From NCBI RefSeq assembly GCF_009688945.1, contig NZ_AP021874.1, forward strand, positions 1,736,001 to 1,800,000: 64,000 nucleotides of DNA, given 5' to 3'. Within the stretch, counting starts at the first letter, position 1, and every line of letters begins with the position of its first letter. This document shows, piece after piece, positions 1 through 7,797 of this stretch. This stretch comes from Desulfosarcina alkanivorans (lineage in GTDB: Bacteria; Desulfobacterota; Desulfobacteria; Desulfobacterales; Desulfosarcinaceae). Made by a program: the position numbers and the translations under genes. The notes below the pieces were generated by a model that did not search any database, was not told the DNA's origin, and saw nothing but the letters and a program-made list of their open reading frames with translations.

Positions 1-657
1 GGTGTTCCGGTAGGTGTCACCATCGGACGTCTGGTAGTCCTCCATGGTGGATCGGGTGCCGGTGGCCGAAAAATCCAGACCGTAGAACGCCCCCTGGCTG
101 CCCATGGAGGCTTCTTCGTACTGCCAGCTGCCCAGGCCGCCTTCGACGAAAACTGCGGGCTTGCCGCTGCCCTGGCGGGTGATCACATTGATGACCCCGC
201 CGACCGCCGCCGATCCATACTGCACCGAGGCCGGCCCGCGGATGACCTCCACACGCTCGACATTTTTGGTCATGATCTTGGCCGCGTTGCCCGTGCCGGC
301 GCGCCGGCCGTCCAGAAGAATCAGCACCTTGCTCTTCAGATCGTTGCCGTGGGAGTCCGTGCGGAATCCGCGGACACTTACCGTGCTGAGGTTGCCGGGT
401 TCCTGCCGGACGGAAAGCCCCTGCTCCGACAGCAGTTCTCCCAGATCCCGCGCAGGGGACTGTTCGATGGCATCGCTGTCGATGACGGTGACATTGTTGG
501 TCAGCGTCTTCTGTTTTTCGGCCGCCCGTCCTGCGGTAACCACCACCGTATCCATGGTGGGGACAGCGCTGGTCCCCTTTTCGCCTTCATCCGCAGACAC
601 CGCACCAATCGACATCACCAGACATACCACGCCCATACCCAACCAGCGAAACATCAT
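1..657 (-). CDS. TonB-dependent outer-membrane receptor, BtuB-like (5' part, runs off the window)
   Basis: Only the first 219 codons are in the window. They give a signal peptide (about residues 1-23), a TonB-box-like stretch (DTVVVTAG) and a plug domain with the conserved blocks VSVRGF, ILLDGRR, VERVEVIRGPASVQYGSAAV and GGVINVIT. This is the N-terminus of a TonB-dependent receptor. Such proteins import scarce ligands through the outer membrane using TonB energy. The start at 657 follows a strong AAGGAGG with 7-nt spacing; a second ATG comes directly after it. A cobalamin riboswitch lies upstream in the same orientation, so the ligand is probably vitamin B12 or another corrinoid. That assignment is inferred from context; the plug sequence alone does not fix the substrate. 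No stop codon is reached before position 1. Confidence 0.9.
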   Translation of the reverse strand, partial: MMFRWLGMGVVCLVMSIGAVSADEGEKGTSAVPTMDTVVVTAGRAAEKQKTLTNNVTVIDSDAIEQSPARDLGELLSEQGLSVRQEPGNLSTVSVRGFRTDSHGNDLKSKVLILLDGRRAGTGNAAKIMTKNVERVEVIRGPASVQYGSAAVGGVINVITRQGSGKPAVFVEGGLGSWQYEEASMGSQGAFYGLDFSATGTRSTMEDYQTSDGDTYRNT

Positions 658-697
658 CTTTACGCCTCCTTAAGCAAAAGAAACAATGCTGTCCGGA

Positions 698-740
698 GAA
701 ACAAAAATCCCCGGACCGATAAACGCTTCGATCCGGGGAT
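698..740 (-). terminator. Intrinsic terminator (attenuator) between riboswitch and receptor gene
   Basis: Read on the minus strand, a perfect 9-bp stem (ATCCCCGGA at 707-715 pairing with 732-740) is followed directly by a T-rich run. It lies between the cobalamin riboswitch and the receptor start, the place expected for a transcription-termination expression platform. Confidence 0.7.
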
Positions 741-804
741 GTCCCTTTTTTATCCACGGCAATTGACAGGAGCCGGACACCGTCCACGCGTTCGCGACTC
801 ATTG

Positions 805-962
805 GCTCCAGGCAGGTTTTCTGACTCACGGATCATCCTACCGGCCGCACCTTCCCGACGGCAAACAACTGTCAGTGGCAATGTTGCGGCTTTCGTCCCC
901 GATTACAGCGGCGGGCCCGTCCCCGATTCCCACGGGGTTCCCTTTTCGCTCGATAGCGTTCG
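805..962 (-). promoter_or_regulatory. Cobalamin (adenosylcobalamin-type) riboswitch
   Basis: The minus strand shows the conserved blocks in the right order: AAAAGGGAA, a GGTG-like element (CCGTGGGAATC), GCCCGCCGCTGTAA, GCCACTG, GGGAAGG, GATGA, and the 3' B12-box-like GAGTCAGAAAACCTGCC at about 810-827. Together these are diagnostic of the cobalamin riboswitch aptamer. It is followed by a terminator hairpin and a TonB-dependent receptor, so excess cobalamin should switch the receptor off. Confidence 0.93.
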
Positions 963-1000
963 TCCAGAAACAGGCAAATTGGGCATTTATGGATGAGCAC
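956..1000. repeat. Intergenic inverted-repeat element, copy A
   Basis: The core TCGTCCAGAAACAGGCAAAT recurs near 18120 and 47997. In this copy the arms at 958-966 and 990-998 can pair over 9 bp using two G-U pairs. It touches the 5' end of the riboswitch. Confidence 0.65.
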
Positions 1001-1331
1001 TGGTTATGAGCACCTGGACTTTATTGCGCTGAAAAATACCGGAATCATTTTTTTTGTCAAGCCATTTCCCGTTCCGGATAGTGAGTATTTTTCCATTGCA
1101 GTCCATTCGCGGGAGACAGGCGGCCGATTATTGACGACTGCTATCGATGTCGGCATCGATGGGCCGGCATCGGGCACGGCAACCGGCATTCCCTTCGAAC
1201 CGAACCGGGGCCGCATGGCCGGAAAACCATTCCCCGGCCCTGCTTCCGGCCGGTTTAGCAATGTACATCGGCGGATGGCTGTGTTAATGCAGCGCAACGG
1301 TTGAACACCATAAACAAAAGGATCGTCCTCC

Positions 1332-2624
1332 ATGACCCCGACCACGCCGGCCTGCCATCGCGACCCCCACCGCTGGGTGGTCTTTTCGGTCATCTGCCTG
1401 ATCTATTTTTTCGTCTACTTCCACCGGGTGTCCACGTCGGTGATCGTGTCGGACCTGCTCGATGCCTTCGACACCACGGCAACGGCACTGGGCTTCATGT
1501 CCTCGCTCTATTTTTACATCTACGCCTTCGATCAACCCATCGTCGGGTATCTGGCGGACCGCATCGGTCCCCGGCACGTGATTGCCTGTTGGACCCTGAC
1601 GGCGGCCGTGGGGTGCTTCATCTTCGGCATGGCGCCGTCCATCGGATGGGCCTCGCTCGGGCGGGCGCTGATCGGCTTCGGGGTGGGCGGGGTTTATGTG
1701 CCCACGGTAAAGGCCCTGTCCCAGTGGTTCCGGGAAAAAGAATTCGCCACCATGGTGGGACTGCTCATGTCCGTGGGCAACTTTGGTGCGGTGGTCGCCA
1801 CCACCCCGCTGGCCTGGGCGGCCGGGACCTGGGGATGGCGGCCCACCTTTTTTCTCATCGGCGGCATCACGCTGGGGATGGCTGTCCTGATGCTGGCCGT
1901 GACCCACGACCCCCCGCAGCCGGAAAGGCCGGAACGGACCGGCACGGATATGCCCGCCTCCCCGCCACCGGGACTCGGCCGCAACGTCCTGGCCATCATT
2001 TCATCCCTGCAGTTCTGGCTGGTGGCGGCCCTTTTTTTCTGTTTCTACGGGACGGCGGTCACCCTCCAGGGGTTGTGGGCCACGCCCTTTCTGATGGCCG
2101 TTCTGGAAATCGATCGCATCCTGGCCAGTCAACTGAACATGCTGATCCCCATCGGGGTCATCATCGGTGCTCCGGTTTTCGGATGGCTGCCGGCTCGTTT
2201 TTCCCTGAACAAGGGCCGCGTGATGATCGCCATCACAGGGGTCTACAGTCTCTGCTGGCTGACCATTCTCCTGGGCCTGGACCACCTGGGCATCACCGGG
2301 CACACCCTCATTTTTCTGGTGATGGGGCTGGTAATCGGCGGTTTTATCAGCACCATCTGGGGCATTATCCGGGAAACCACCCCCGTCGAGCGCCTGGGAT
2401 TAGCCTCCGGCATTCTCAACCCGGCGCCTTTTTTAGGCGTTGCCGCCTTCCAGGTGCTGACCGGCCACATCATCGACCGGGCCGGCCGCGCCGGAGAACT
2501 TTACCCGATCTCGGGTTTCAAGAGCGCGTTTTGGGTATGCCTGGCTGCCGCAGTGGTCTGCCAGGTTCTCTCATTGCTGGTCAAGGCCAAACCCACCGGT
2601 GTCGAAAAACATGAAACCAACTGA
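1332..2624 (+). CDS. Major facilitator superfamily transporter
   Basis: The product is a 430-residue integral membrane protein of typical MFS length with about twelve hydrophobic segments. It has the MFS signature between helices 2 and 3 (YLADRIGPRH) and a second-half region GAPVFGWLPARFSLNKGR. The opening WVVFSVICLIYFFVYFHRVSTSVI resembles organic-anion or sugar-phosphate type members, but the substrate cannot be read from the sequence. The start at 1332 follows AAAAGGATCG. The gene stands alone: the preceding gene is divergent and a terminator-like hairpin follows at 2737. Confidence 0.85.
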   Translation: MTPTTPACHRDPHRWVVFSVICLIYFFVYFHRVSTSVIVSDLLDAFDTTATALGFMSSLYFYIYAFDQPIVGYLADRIGPRHVIACWTLTAAVGCFIFGMAPSIGWASLGRALIGFGVGGVYVPTVKALSQWFREKEFATMVGLLMSVGNFGAVVATTPLAWAAGTWGWRPTFFLIGGITLGMAVLMLAVTHDPPQPERPERTGTDMPASPPPGLGRNVLAIISSLQFWLVAALFFCFYGTAVTLQGLWATPFLMAVLEIDRILASQLNMLIPIGVIIGAPVFGWLPARFSLNKGRVMIAITGVYSLCWLTILLGLDHLGITGHTLIFLVMGLVIGGFISTIWGIIRETTPVERLGLASGILNPAPFLGVAAFQVLTGHIIDRAGRAGELYPISGFKSAFWVCLAAAVVCQVLSLLVKAKPTGVEKHETN

Positions 2625-2736
2625 GGATTTAATTTTTTTATGAACAAAGGCTCAATTGGCACAGCGTTTGTAAGTATTCTCGTCAGAGTATGTTCCTGTA
2701 CCCTTCCTTCATTCAACCATACTCTCACCTCCTACG

Positions 2737-2778
2737 CCCCGACACGCGGCCGCAAGGCTTCGTGTCGGGGTTCTTTTT
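2737..2778 (+). terminator. Intrinsic terminator
   Basis: A perfect 10-bp stem CCCCGACACG/CGTGTCGGGG is followed by TTCTTTTT. It can end the MFS transcript, 113 nt downstream of that stop codon. A second inverted repeat (GAGTATG...CATACTC, about 2688-2724) lies just upstream, so a short RNA ending here is also possible. Confidence 0.75.
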
Positions 2779-2981
2779 AGGCGACGGCTACGATGGGCAG
2801 GGACTCCCCCAACATTCCCGACGGAGGATAGATTGGCCCGGGCCCGCTGTCTGCAGGCCCTTTGCCGCGCAAGGCCTGTCCATGCGCCACGTCCGGCCAA
2901 GGATGGGGGCGGTCGGAACTGCACTGCCGGGAAGGGGGAGGTGGTATACGGGATCCCTGGATCGCCGGGGAAGAGCAGCCA

Positions 2982-3025
2982 TAAAAAAATGGCACGCATG
3001 CAATAAAATACTCGCAGCTGCCATT
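2982..3025 (-). terminator. Intrinsic terminator of the pqi operon
   Basis: On the minus strand AATGGCA ... TGCCATT forms a stem followed by a run of seven T. It begins about 24 nt after the stop codon of the last pqi gene. Confidence 0.6.
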
Positions 3026-3048
3026 TCTCCCGACGACAGGTGTACCCG

Positions 3049-3687
3049 TCAGCTGGCGGGGCGGTGTTGCCCGGCCTCACCGGAACGCATGGTCCCCAGC
3101 GTATCGGCAATCTCCCGGCAAAGGTCGGACAGCACCCGGCTGTGGGCGGCGGCCAGGGCGTCGAAGCCCCTGCCGGACATCGGCACGGCCAGGCGGGTCC
3201 GGTGGGACGGAGCCATCGCCTGCCGCCCTGGTCCGGCAATCCGCCATATGGCGCCCAGCAGCACCTGACCGTCGGTTGTCCCGATCAGTTCCAGAAAATG
3301 AACGGAAACGGTGAGGTCCGGTTTCAGCCCCGCCGGCCAGGGCACGTTGACCACATGGGCCCGGGGCATGAGCACCTGCAGGTTGTCACCGAGAACTTGC
3401 TGGACCATCCGGTCCGGGTAGTCAACCCACCGGTGGAGGGAAGCAATCTCCATCCGATGGAGACCGCTCCGGGTCATCATCTGCGTCCGGTTGAGATATC
3501 CGGGCAGTTGCACCGCCAGGATGCCGATGCTCATCGCCGGGCCGCCGTCGGCAACCGCTTCACCCGCCTGTCCGCCGATTGAACTCATGGAATAATAGTT
3601 TACCGGCGGGGTAACGGACCGGCACCCCGGGAAGGAAGAGATCAGCGCACAAGTGACGATGACGGACCACAGTGAGAATCGGATCAT
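3049..3687 (-). CDS. pqiC: PqiC-like ABC-transport auxiliary lipoprotein
   Basis: The 212-residue product begins with a lipoprotein signal peptide ending in a lipobox-like SSFPGC at about residue 22. The rest matches the DUF330/ABC_trans_aux pattern (YYSMSSIGG; IGILAVQLPGYLNR; WVDYPDRMVQQVLGDNL; PDLTVSVHFLELIG). PqiC is an outer-membrane lipoprotein thought to receive the PqiB tunnel and help lipid movement between membranes. The gene is last in a pqiA-pqiA-pqiB-pqiC operon and overlaps pqiB by 4 nt, which argues for translational coupling. Confidence 0.85.
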   Translation of the reverse strand: MIRFSLWSVIVTCALISSFPGCRSVTPPVNYYSMSSIGGQAGEAVADGGPAMSIGILAVQLPGYLNRTQMMTRSGLHRMEIASLHRWVDYPDRMVQQVLGDNLQVLMPRAHVVNVPWPAGLKPDLTVSVHFLELIGTTDGQVLLGAIWRIAGPGRQAMAPSHRTRLAVPMSGRGFDALAAAHSRVLSDLCREIADTLGTMRSGEAGQHRPAS

Positions 3688-5366
3688 TCCTGGTTTCCTT
3701 TTCCGTAGACGATGGCGTCGGGATGACGCTCCAGATAGTCGGCCAGTGCCTCCACAGCCCGGGCCGCCTCCTGAAGCTCCAGCAGCAGACGGTTCAGGTT
3801 GGCGGCCGCGGGAAGCCCTTCGCCCAACACGGTGTTGGCCGTGGCCAGGGCTTCCTCGCCCCGGGCGAGGGAGGCCCTGGCCTGATCCAGTACGCCGTTG
3901 AGCTTCGGCAGGGTACCGTCGTTGATATCGGTCGTCACCTTCATGAATTGGGCAAAGCTCTGGTCAATATTGTCGATGGCGCTTTCCAGGGTCCTGGACC
4001 CGGTCATGGCCTTGACCTGGATGGCGGCTTCACGGATATCCGTCAGCGTCTTTTCGAGGGCAAGCCCGTTGAAACGATCAAGCAGCCGTTTGGCGGTGGC
4101 CGCAATTTCTTCCACCGTGTTGGGAATGGTCGGCAGTACCGGATAGATATCATCCGTTCCGATCTCCCGGCCGGGCGCCTCCGGGTGAATGCGCAGGCTC
4201 ACGTAACTTTTGCCGGTCAGCAGGCTGCTCGTGCGCTGCTGCGCCCGCAACCCTTTTCCCACCAGTTTTTCCACCACCTTATACTCCGGTATGGCCAGTT
4301 CACCGGAAAGCTCGATCCGGTCGGGCTCGATGGCGATGAGCACCGGGATCCGAAAACTCAGCGTATCCTGATCGAACAGCAGGCGAATGCTGATCACCTC
4401 ACCGATCTTGATACCGTAAAAATCCACCGGGGCGCCGGCCGACAACCCGCGGACCGTCTCGTCAAAGTAGAGCAGATAATACTCGCGGTAGCTGAATGTG
4501 GCGGCATTGGCTTCGTCACGGCTGTCGTACAGGGTGAACCGGTGATTATCGTCCGGAGGGGATGCCGCGACCTGGTCATAGGCCGTAAAAAAGGCGATGC
4601 CGCCCACCAGCAGGCTGGCCAGCGAGGGCGTATCGACGCTGACACCGTCGGCACCGATTCTCATATTCAGCCCGCTGGCATTGTAAAAGCGGGACCCGCG
4701 CTTGACCTGGCGGTGATAGGGCGCCTCAACAAAAATCTCCAGCATGACGCCGGTTCCGTCTTCGGCCATATCCACGTTGGTAACCCGCCCCACCTTGACC
4801 TGGCGGTAGTATACCGGGGATCCGATATCCAGTGATCCCAATTGCTCGGCGCGCAGGTTGAACTGCCTTCCCGGCGTGTTCCGGAAAATGGCCGGCGGTT
4901 TATCCTTGCCTTCGAACCGGTGAATGATTTTGCCGTTGCTGCCGGGCATCATACCGATATAGGCGCCGGACAGCAGGGTGCTGATACCGGAAACCTCGCC
5001 CACGGCCACCCGGGCGCGGACAATCCAGAACAGGGTTTCGGGGGTCAGGTGCCCGGCGACTTCCCGGCTCATGACCGCCGTTACCAGGACCTGGTCGAGA
5101 TCCTCGCTCAACTGAATGCGCTCCACCTTGCCGACAGTGACATCTTTGTATTTGATTTCCGTTTTTCCGGGAACCAGGCCCTCGGCGGACCGGAAGACAA
5201 TGGTGATGGTGGGTCCGGTTTCCCGGATGGTTTTGACGGCCAGCCAGACGCCGATCAGTGCCGCGAGAATCGGAATCATCCAGACGATCGAAAAACGCCT
5301 GCCGCGCTGGATCTCAGGCTCGGGGATGGTTTCGCCTGCAGCGGTGTCAGTGGGCGGTTGGGTCAT
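3684..5366 (-). CDS. pqiB: PqiB-type MCE-domain intermembrane transport protein
   Basis: The 560-residue protein has one N-terminal transmembrane helix (about residues 25-47, IVWMIPILAALIGVWLAV) followed by successive MCE domains, recognisable from repeats such as GLVPGKTEIKYKDVTVGKVERI, IGSPVYYRQVKVGRVTNV and GAPVDFYGIKIGEVISI. The C-terminal third is helical and coiled-coil-like. PqiB hexamers form a periplasmic tube for lipid transport between inner and outer membranes. The length fits the family (about 550). The gene overlaps the upstream pqiA-type gene by 20 nt and the downstream pqiC by 4 nt. Confidence 0.93.
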   Translation of the reverse strand: MTQPPTDTAAGETIPEPEIQRGRRFSIVWMIPILAALIGVWLAVKTIRETGPTITIVFRSAEGLVPGKTEIKYKDVTVGKVERIQLSEDLDQVLVTAVMSREVAGHLTPETLFWIVRARVAVGEVSGISTLLSGAYIGMMPGSNGKIIHRFEGKDKPPAIFRNTPGRQFNLRAEQLGSLDIGSPVYYRQVKVGRVTNVDMAEDGTGVMLEIFVEAPYHRQVKRGSRFYNASGLNMRIGADGVSVDTPSLASLLVGGIAFFTAYDQVAASPPDDNHRFTLYDSRDEANAATFSYREYYLLYFDETVRGLSAGAPVDFYGIKIGEVISIRLLFDQDTLSFRIPVLIAIEPDRIELSGELAIPEYKVVEKLVGKGLRAQQRTSSLLTGKSYVSLRIHPEAPGREIGTDDIYPVLPTIPNTVEEIAATAKRLLDRFNGLALEKTLTDIREAAIQVKAMTGSRTLESAIDNIDQSFAQFMKVTTDINDGTLPKLNGVLDQARASLARGEEALATANTVLGEGLPAAANLNRLLLELQEAARAVEALADYLERHPDAIVYGKGNQE

Positions 5367-6009
5367 CGTTTTTCTCCATCGCGTCCCAGATCAGTCGAGG
5401 GTCAAACGTCATGGCGGCAAACATGGTCAGGACCACCACGGCGGCAAAATAGGCGGCACCGGTGCCGGCTTCGATGGTGGTCAGGTAGCCGAGTCGCACC
5501 AGGGCCACCAGCACCGTCACCACGAACACATCCAGCATGGACCAGCGCCCCACCAGTTCGGTAATGCGATACAGGCGGGTGCGATCTCCCGGACGCCAGC
5601 GGGAATGGCGCTTTATTGAAAGCAGCAGCCCGCTCAAGGCGATCAGCTTGGCAAGGGGGACCACGATGCTGGCCACGAAAATAATCAGGGCGATGCCCCA
5701 ACTGCCGGTCCGCATGAAGTAGATGACCCCGCTCATGATCGTGTCGGCCTGGGTGCTGCCCATATAGGTGGTGATGGTGACCGGCAGCAGGTTGGCCGGT
5801 ATATAGAAAATCGCCGCCCCGATCACCAGGGCCCAGGTACGGGCAATGCTGTTGGGTTTTCTCGGATGAAGCCGCGCACCGCAACGGGGGCAGCGGAGAA
5901 TCAGCCGGCCGCTCACCGGCGGGCGGCGGACCAGCCGGCTGCAGCTGTGACAGCTTAACAGCCCGGCATCGGTGGCAGTGGGCGCGGCGTGGGTGCGGGG
6001 CATGGTCAT
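5347..6009 (-). CDS. pqiA: PqiA-type membrane protein, second half
   Basis: This 220-residue protein has an N-terminal zinc-ribbon pair (CHSC and CPRC) and four hydrophobic segments, with the PqiA motif IPANLLPV. It corresponds to one half of the two-domain E. coli PqiA, the inner-membrane partner of PqiB. The ATG at 6009 overlaps the stop of the preceding gene (ATGA), and GGGAG lies upstream, so I prefer it over the ATG 18 nt earlier. Bacteria either fuse or split these halves; here they are split. Confidence 0.88.
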   Translation of the reverse strand: MTMPRTHAAPTATDAGLLSCHSCSRLVRRPPVSGRLILRCPRCGARLHPRKPNSIARTWALVIGAAIFYIPANLLPVTITTYMGSTQADTIMSGVIYFMRTGSWGIALIIFVASIVVPLAKLIALSGLLLSIKRHSRWRPGDRTRLYRITELVGRWSMLDVFVVTVLVALVRLGYLTTIEAGTGAAYFAAVVVLTMFAAMTFDPRLIWDAMEKNDDPTAH

Positions 6010-6629
6010 GGGACAATTTTCTCCCATATGGTGTGCGGATCCAGAAAGGCGTTGACCGCCGCCAGAACAAACACCAGTGCGAGAAAGGAGAAAAGGGCCG
6101 TGCCGGGTATAATGGTGGCCATTTTGGCCAGTTTAACCACCGACACCAGGATTCCCAGCAGAAACACCTCGGTCATGCTCCAGGGACGAAGGGCAAGGAT
6201 CCACCTAAAAATCAGCCGGCTGCCGGCGGGCCGCCACCCCTTTTTCAGGGGCCACAACACATAGACGAGCCCCCCCAGAAGCATACAGGGAACCAGCATG
6301 CTGGTGAGCAGAACCAGGATGGCCAATCCCGCCATACTCTGCTGGGAGAGGAGGATGGTGCCGGTGATGAGGGTGGTCTCCAGAATGGTTCCCTGGGACT
6401 CCAGGGATAAAAACGGGTAGATGTTGGCGATGACCAGAAGCACGAGACCGGTAAGGGCGAAGGCCAGGGTCCGGTCGACCGTTTTCGGATAGTTCACATA
6501 CAATATTGCCCCGCAGCGGCGGCACCGGGCTTTGCTTTTTTCCGGCAGCGTTTGAACGCGGTGCAGCAGGTCACATTCGTGGCACGCGATCAGGTTTTGC
6601 GTCAGAGCCACTGGGCACCTTCGTCGCAT
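6006..6629 (-). CDS. pqiA: PqiA-type membrane protein, first half
   Basis: The 207-residue product has CHEC and CRRC zinc-ribbon motifs near the N-terminus and four membrane segments, including ANIYPFLSLESQG and SMTEVFLLGILVSVVKLA, the typical PqiA halves. It is the first gene of the pqi operon and is coupled to the second PqiA-type gene by an ATGA overlap. The ATG at 6629 has a poor Shine-Dalgarno sequence. A GTG at 6611 preceded by GAAGG may be the true start, giving a protein six residues shorter. Confidence 0.88.
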   Translation of the reverse strand: MRRRCPVALTQNLIACHECDLLHRVQTLPEKSKARCRRCGAILYVNYPKTVDRTLAFALTGLVLLVIANIYPFLSLESQGTILETTLITGTILLSQQSMAGLAILVLLTSMLVPCMLLGGLVYVLWPLKKGWRPAGSRLIFRWILALRPWSMTEVFLLGILVSVVKLAKMATIIPGTALFSFLALVFVLAAVNAFLDPHTIWEKIVP

Positions 6630-7038
6630 TCCCGGAAAACCTCGTGAACCAGGCCTGCCCGTTCACGGGCCGTCAGCCGGCAGGTTCCGGAAACCGTTTT
6701 ATGGCAGCAGGGACTGAATCCACGCCAGGATCCGCAACCGGCTGGATCCGCCCTCCATGAACCGGTGAAAGGACGGGCCAGTGTGGGCGATTCAGTTCAA
6801 ATACCGTTTAAATACCACTATTTCCAAAACCATGCAATGGTTTCATGACCATCGGCGGGTCCGCTGCAAAATACGGACACGGCCGGGCGGGACAGTGAGA
6901 AATAAAAAGCCTGCCGTTCATTCCGGCCCCGGTATTTTTTTGCCGACGCACTTCAAACACACCGGGCGGCAATACAAAACCGTGTGGTCCGCGCGGCCCG
7001 TATTCAACAACGGTTGTCTACATCCGGTCGGGAGTGTT
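6630..7038. other. Intergenic region, no supported gene
   Basis: The pqi operon promoter is expected here but no convincing -35/-10 pair was found. Open frames present have no ribosome site and no recognisable protein content. Confidence 0.4.
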
Positions 7039-7197
7039 TCAGGCAACCTGCAGATCGGGTTTGCCCTTGCGGCGACGGATGACCTTTACAACGGTAGGTG
7101 TCGTTTGGATGTGGGAACCGGCGTCATGGCGTTTGTCGGTTTGTGTAAACAGCTGGAATAGTTTGGCTTCGATTTGTTTTTTCTTGTTCTCGTCCAT
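7039..7197 (-). CDS. Small basic conserved-type protein, 52 residues
   Basis: The frame encodes a 52-residue protein beginning MDENKKKQIEAKLFQLF and continuing through HIQTTPTVVKVIRRRKGK to a leucine-rich end. It is very basic in the second half. It resembles short uncharacterised proteins I associate with Desulfobacterota genomes; no function is known to me. No strong Shine-Dalgarno lies upstream. A long leader with two hairpins and an extended -10 promoter in the same direction supports expression. It could also be translated as part of a regulatory RNA. Confidence 0.55.
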   Translation of the reverse strand: MDENKKKQIEAKLFQLFTQTDKRHDAGSHIQTTPTVVKVIRRRKGKPDLQVA

Positions 7198-7437
7198 CGA
7201 TCTGTTAACTTGTGCTTTCTTCTCGTTTGATCGGTTATGGTTTACCCCCGCTGCAAACCGTCATCGCCTCTTCCTTCGGCGATCTGCGGCACAGGCTGTC
7301 GGCCACATGCGGGTCTGTCAGCAATACACCTGCCGTTCAGGGATTTACGTCTGCGTTACGCTTTTTAAGGGGAGGTAAACACCACTTGACGTAGGGGTAG
7401 ACACATTGACCGCCGGATGCGGGGTCACTGTATCGAG
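7198..7437 (-). ncRNA. Candidate structured leader or small RNA
   Basis: Between the promoter at 7444-7470 and the 52-residue ORF lie about 240 nt without a gene. Two adjacent hairpins are clear on the minus strand: ATCGCC/GGCGAT (7263-7283) with GAAGGAAGA in the loop, and GGTTT/AAACC (7239-7259). A loop GGA is what CsrA/RsmA-type proteins bind. It matches no riboswitch I know, so the call is tentative. Confidence 0.35.
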
Positions 7438-7443
7438 GCTCTG

Positions 7444-7470
7444 ATTATAACAGATAACGCGCCTTGGCAA
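7444..7470 (-). promoter_or_regulatory. Sigma70-type promoter with extended -10
   Basis: Minus strand: TTGCCA, 15-nt spacer, then TGTTATAAT, a perfect -10 with the TGn extension. It points toward the leader and the small ORF at 7039-7197. Confidence 0.55.
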
Positions 7471-7797
7471 GCATAAAATGAAATTAAACCCGGACGACCC
7501 GTTATTTTTTGCCGGGCTGACGGTTCAGTGTCGCGCATTCAGAACCCACCGTCGCTCCATGAGGCGCATTTTTGCGACCCTGCTTCTGAGATATTATGCC
7601 CAATTTTCTCTATCGCACTGAAAATACGATTATTTTTCAGAAGGGCAACATTTGTCGTTCAGGCACGCTTTGTGCTGCATGTGCCTGGAATACCCTCAGG
7701 GCGCAATGCCCTGCCAATGTCAGCCGCCGGTTCATCGGCAACTGGCGGCAATCCAATTGCCAATGACAACCTTTAAGGAGAACAGGAGGCGGAATCA

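Noticed and set aside
587..829. 80-residue minus-strand ORF spanning the riboswitch 3' part and receptor start
   Set aside because: It overlaps the cobalamin aptamer and the receptor ribosome site in another frame and has no protein-like features.
993..1304. 103-residue ORF upstream of the MFS gene
   Set aside because: No ribosome site, no homology pattern, overlapped by an equally unconvincing antisense frame.
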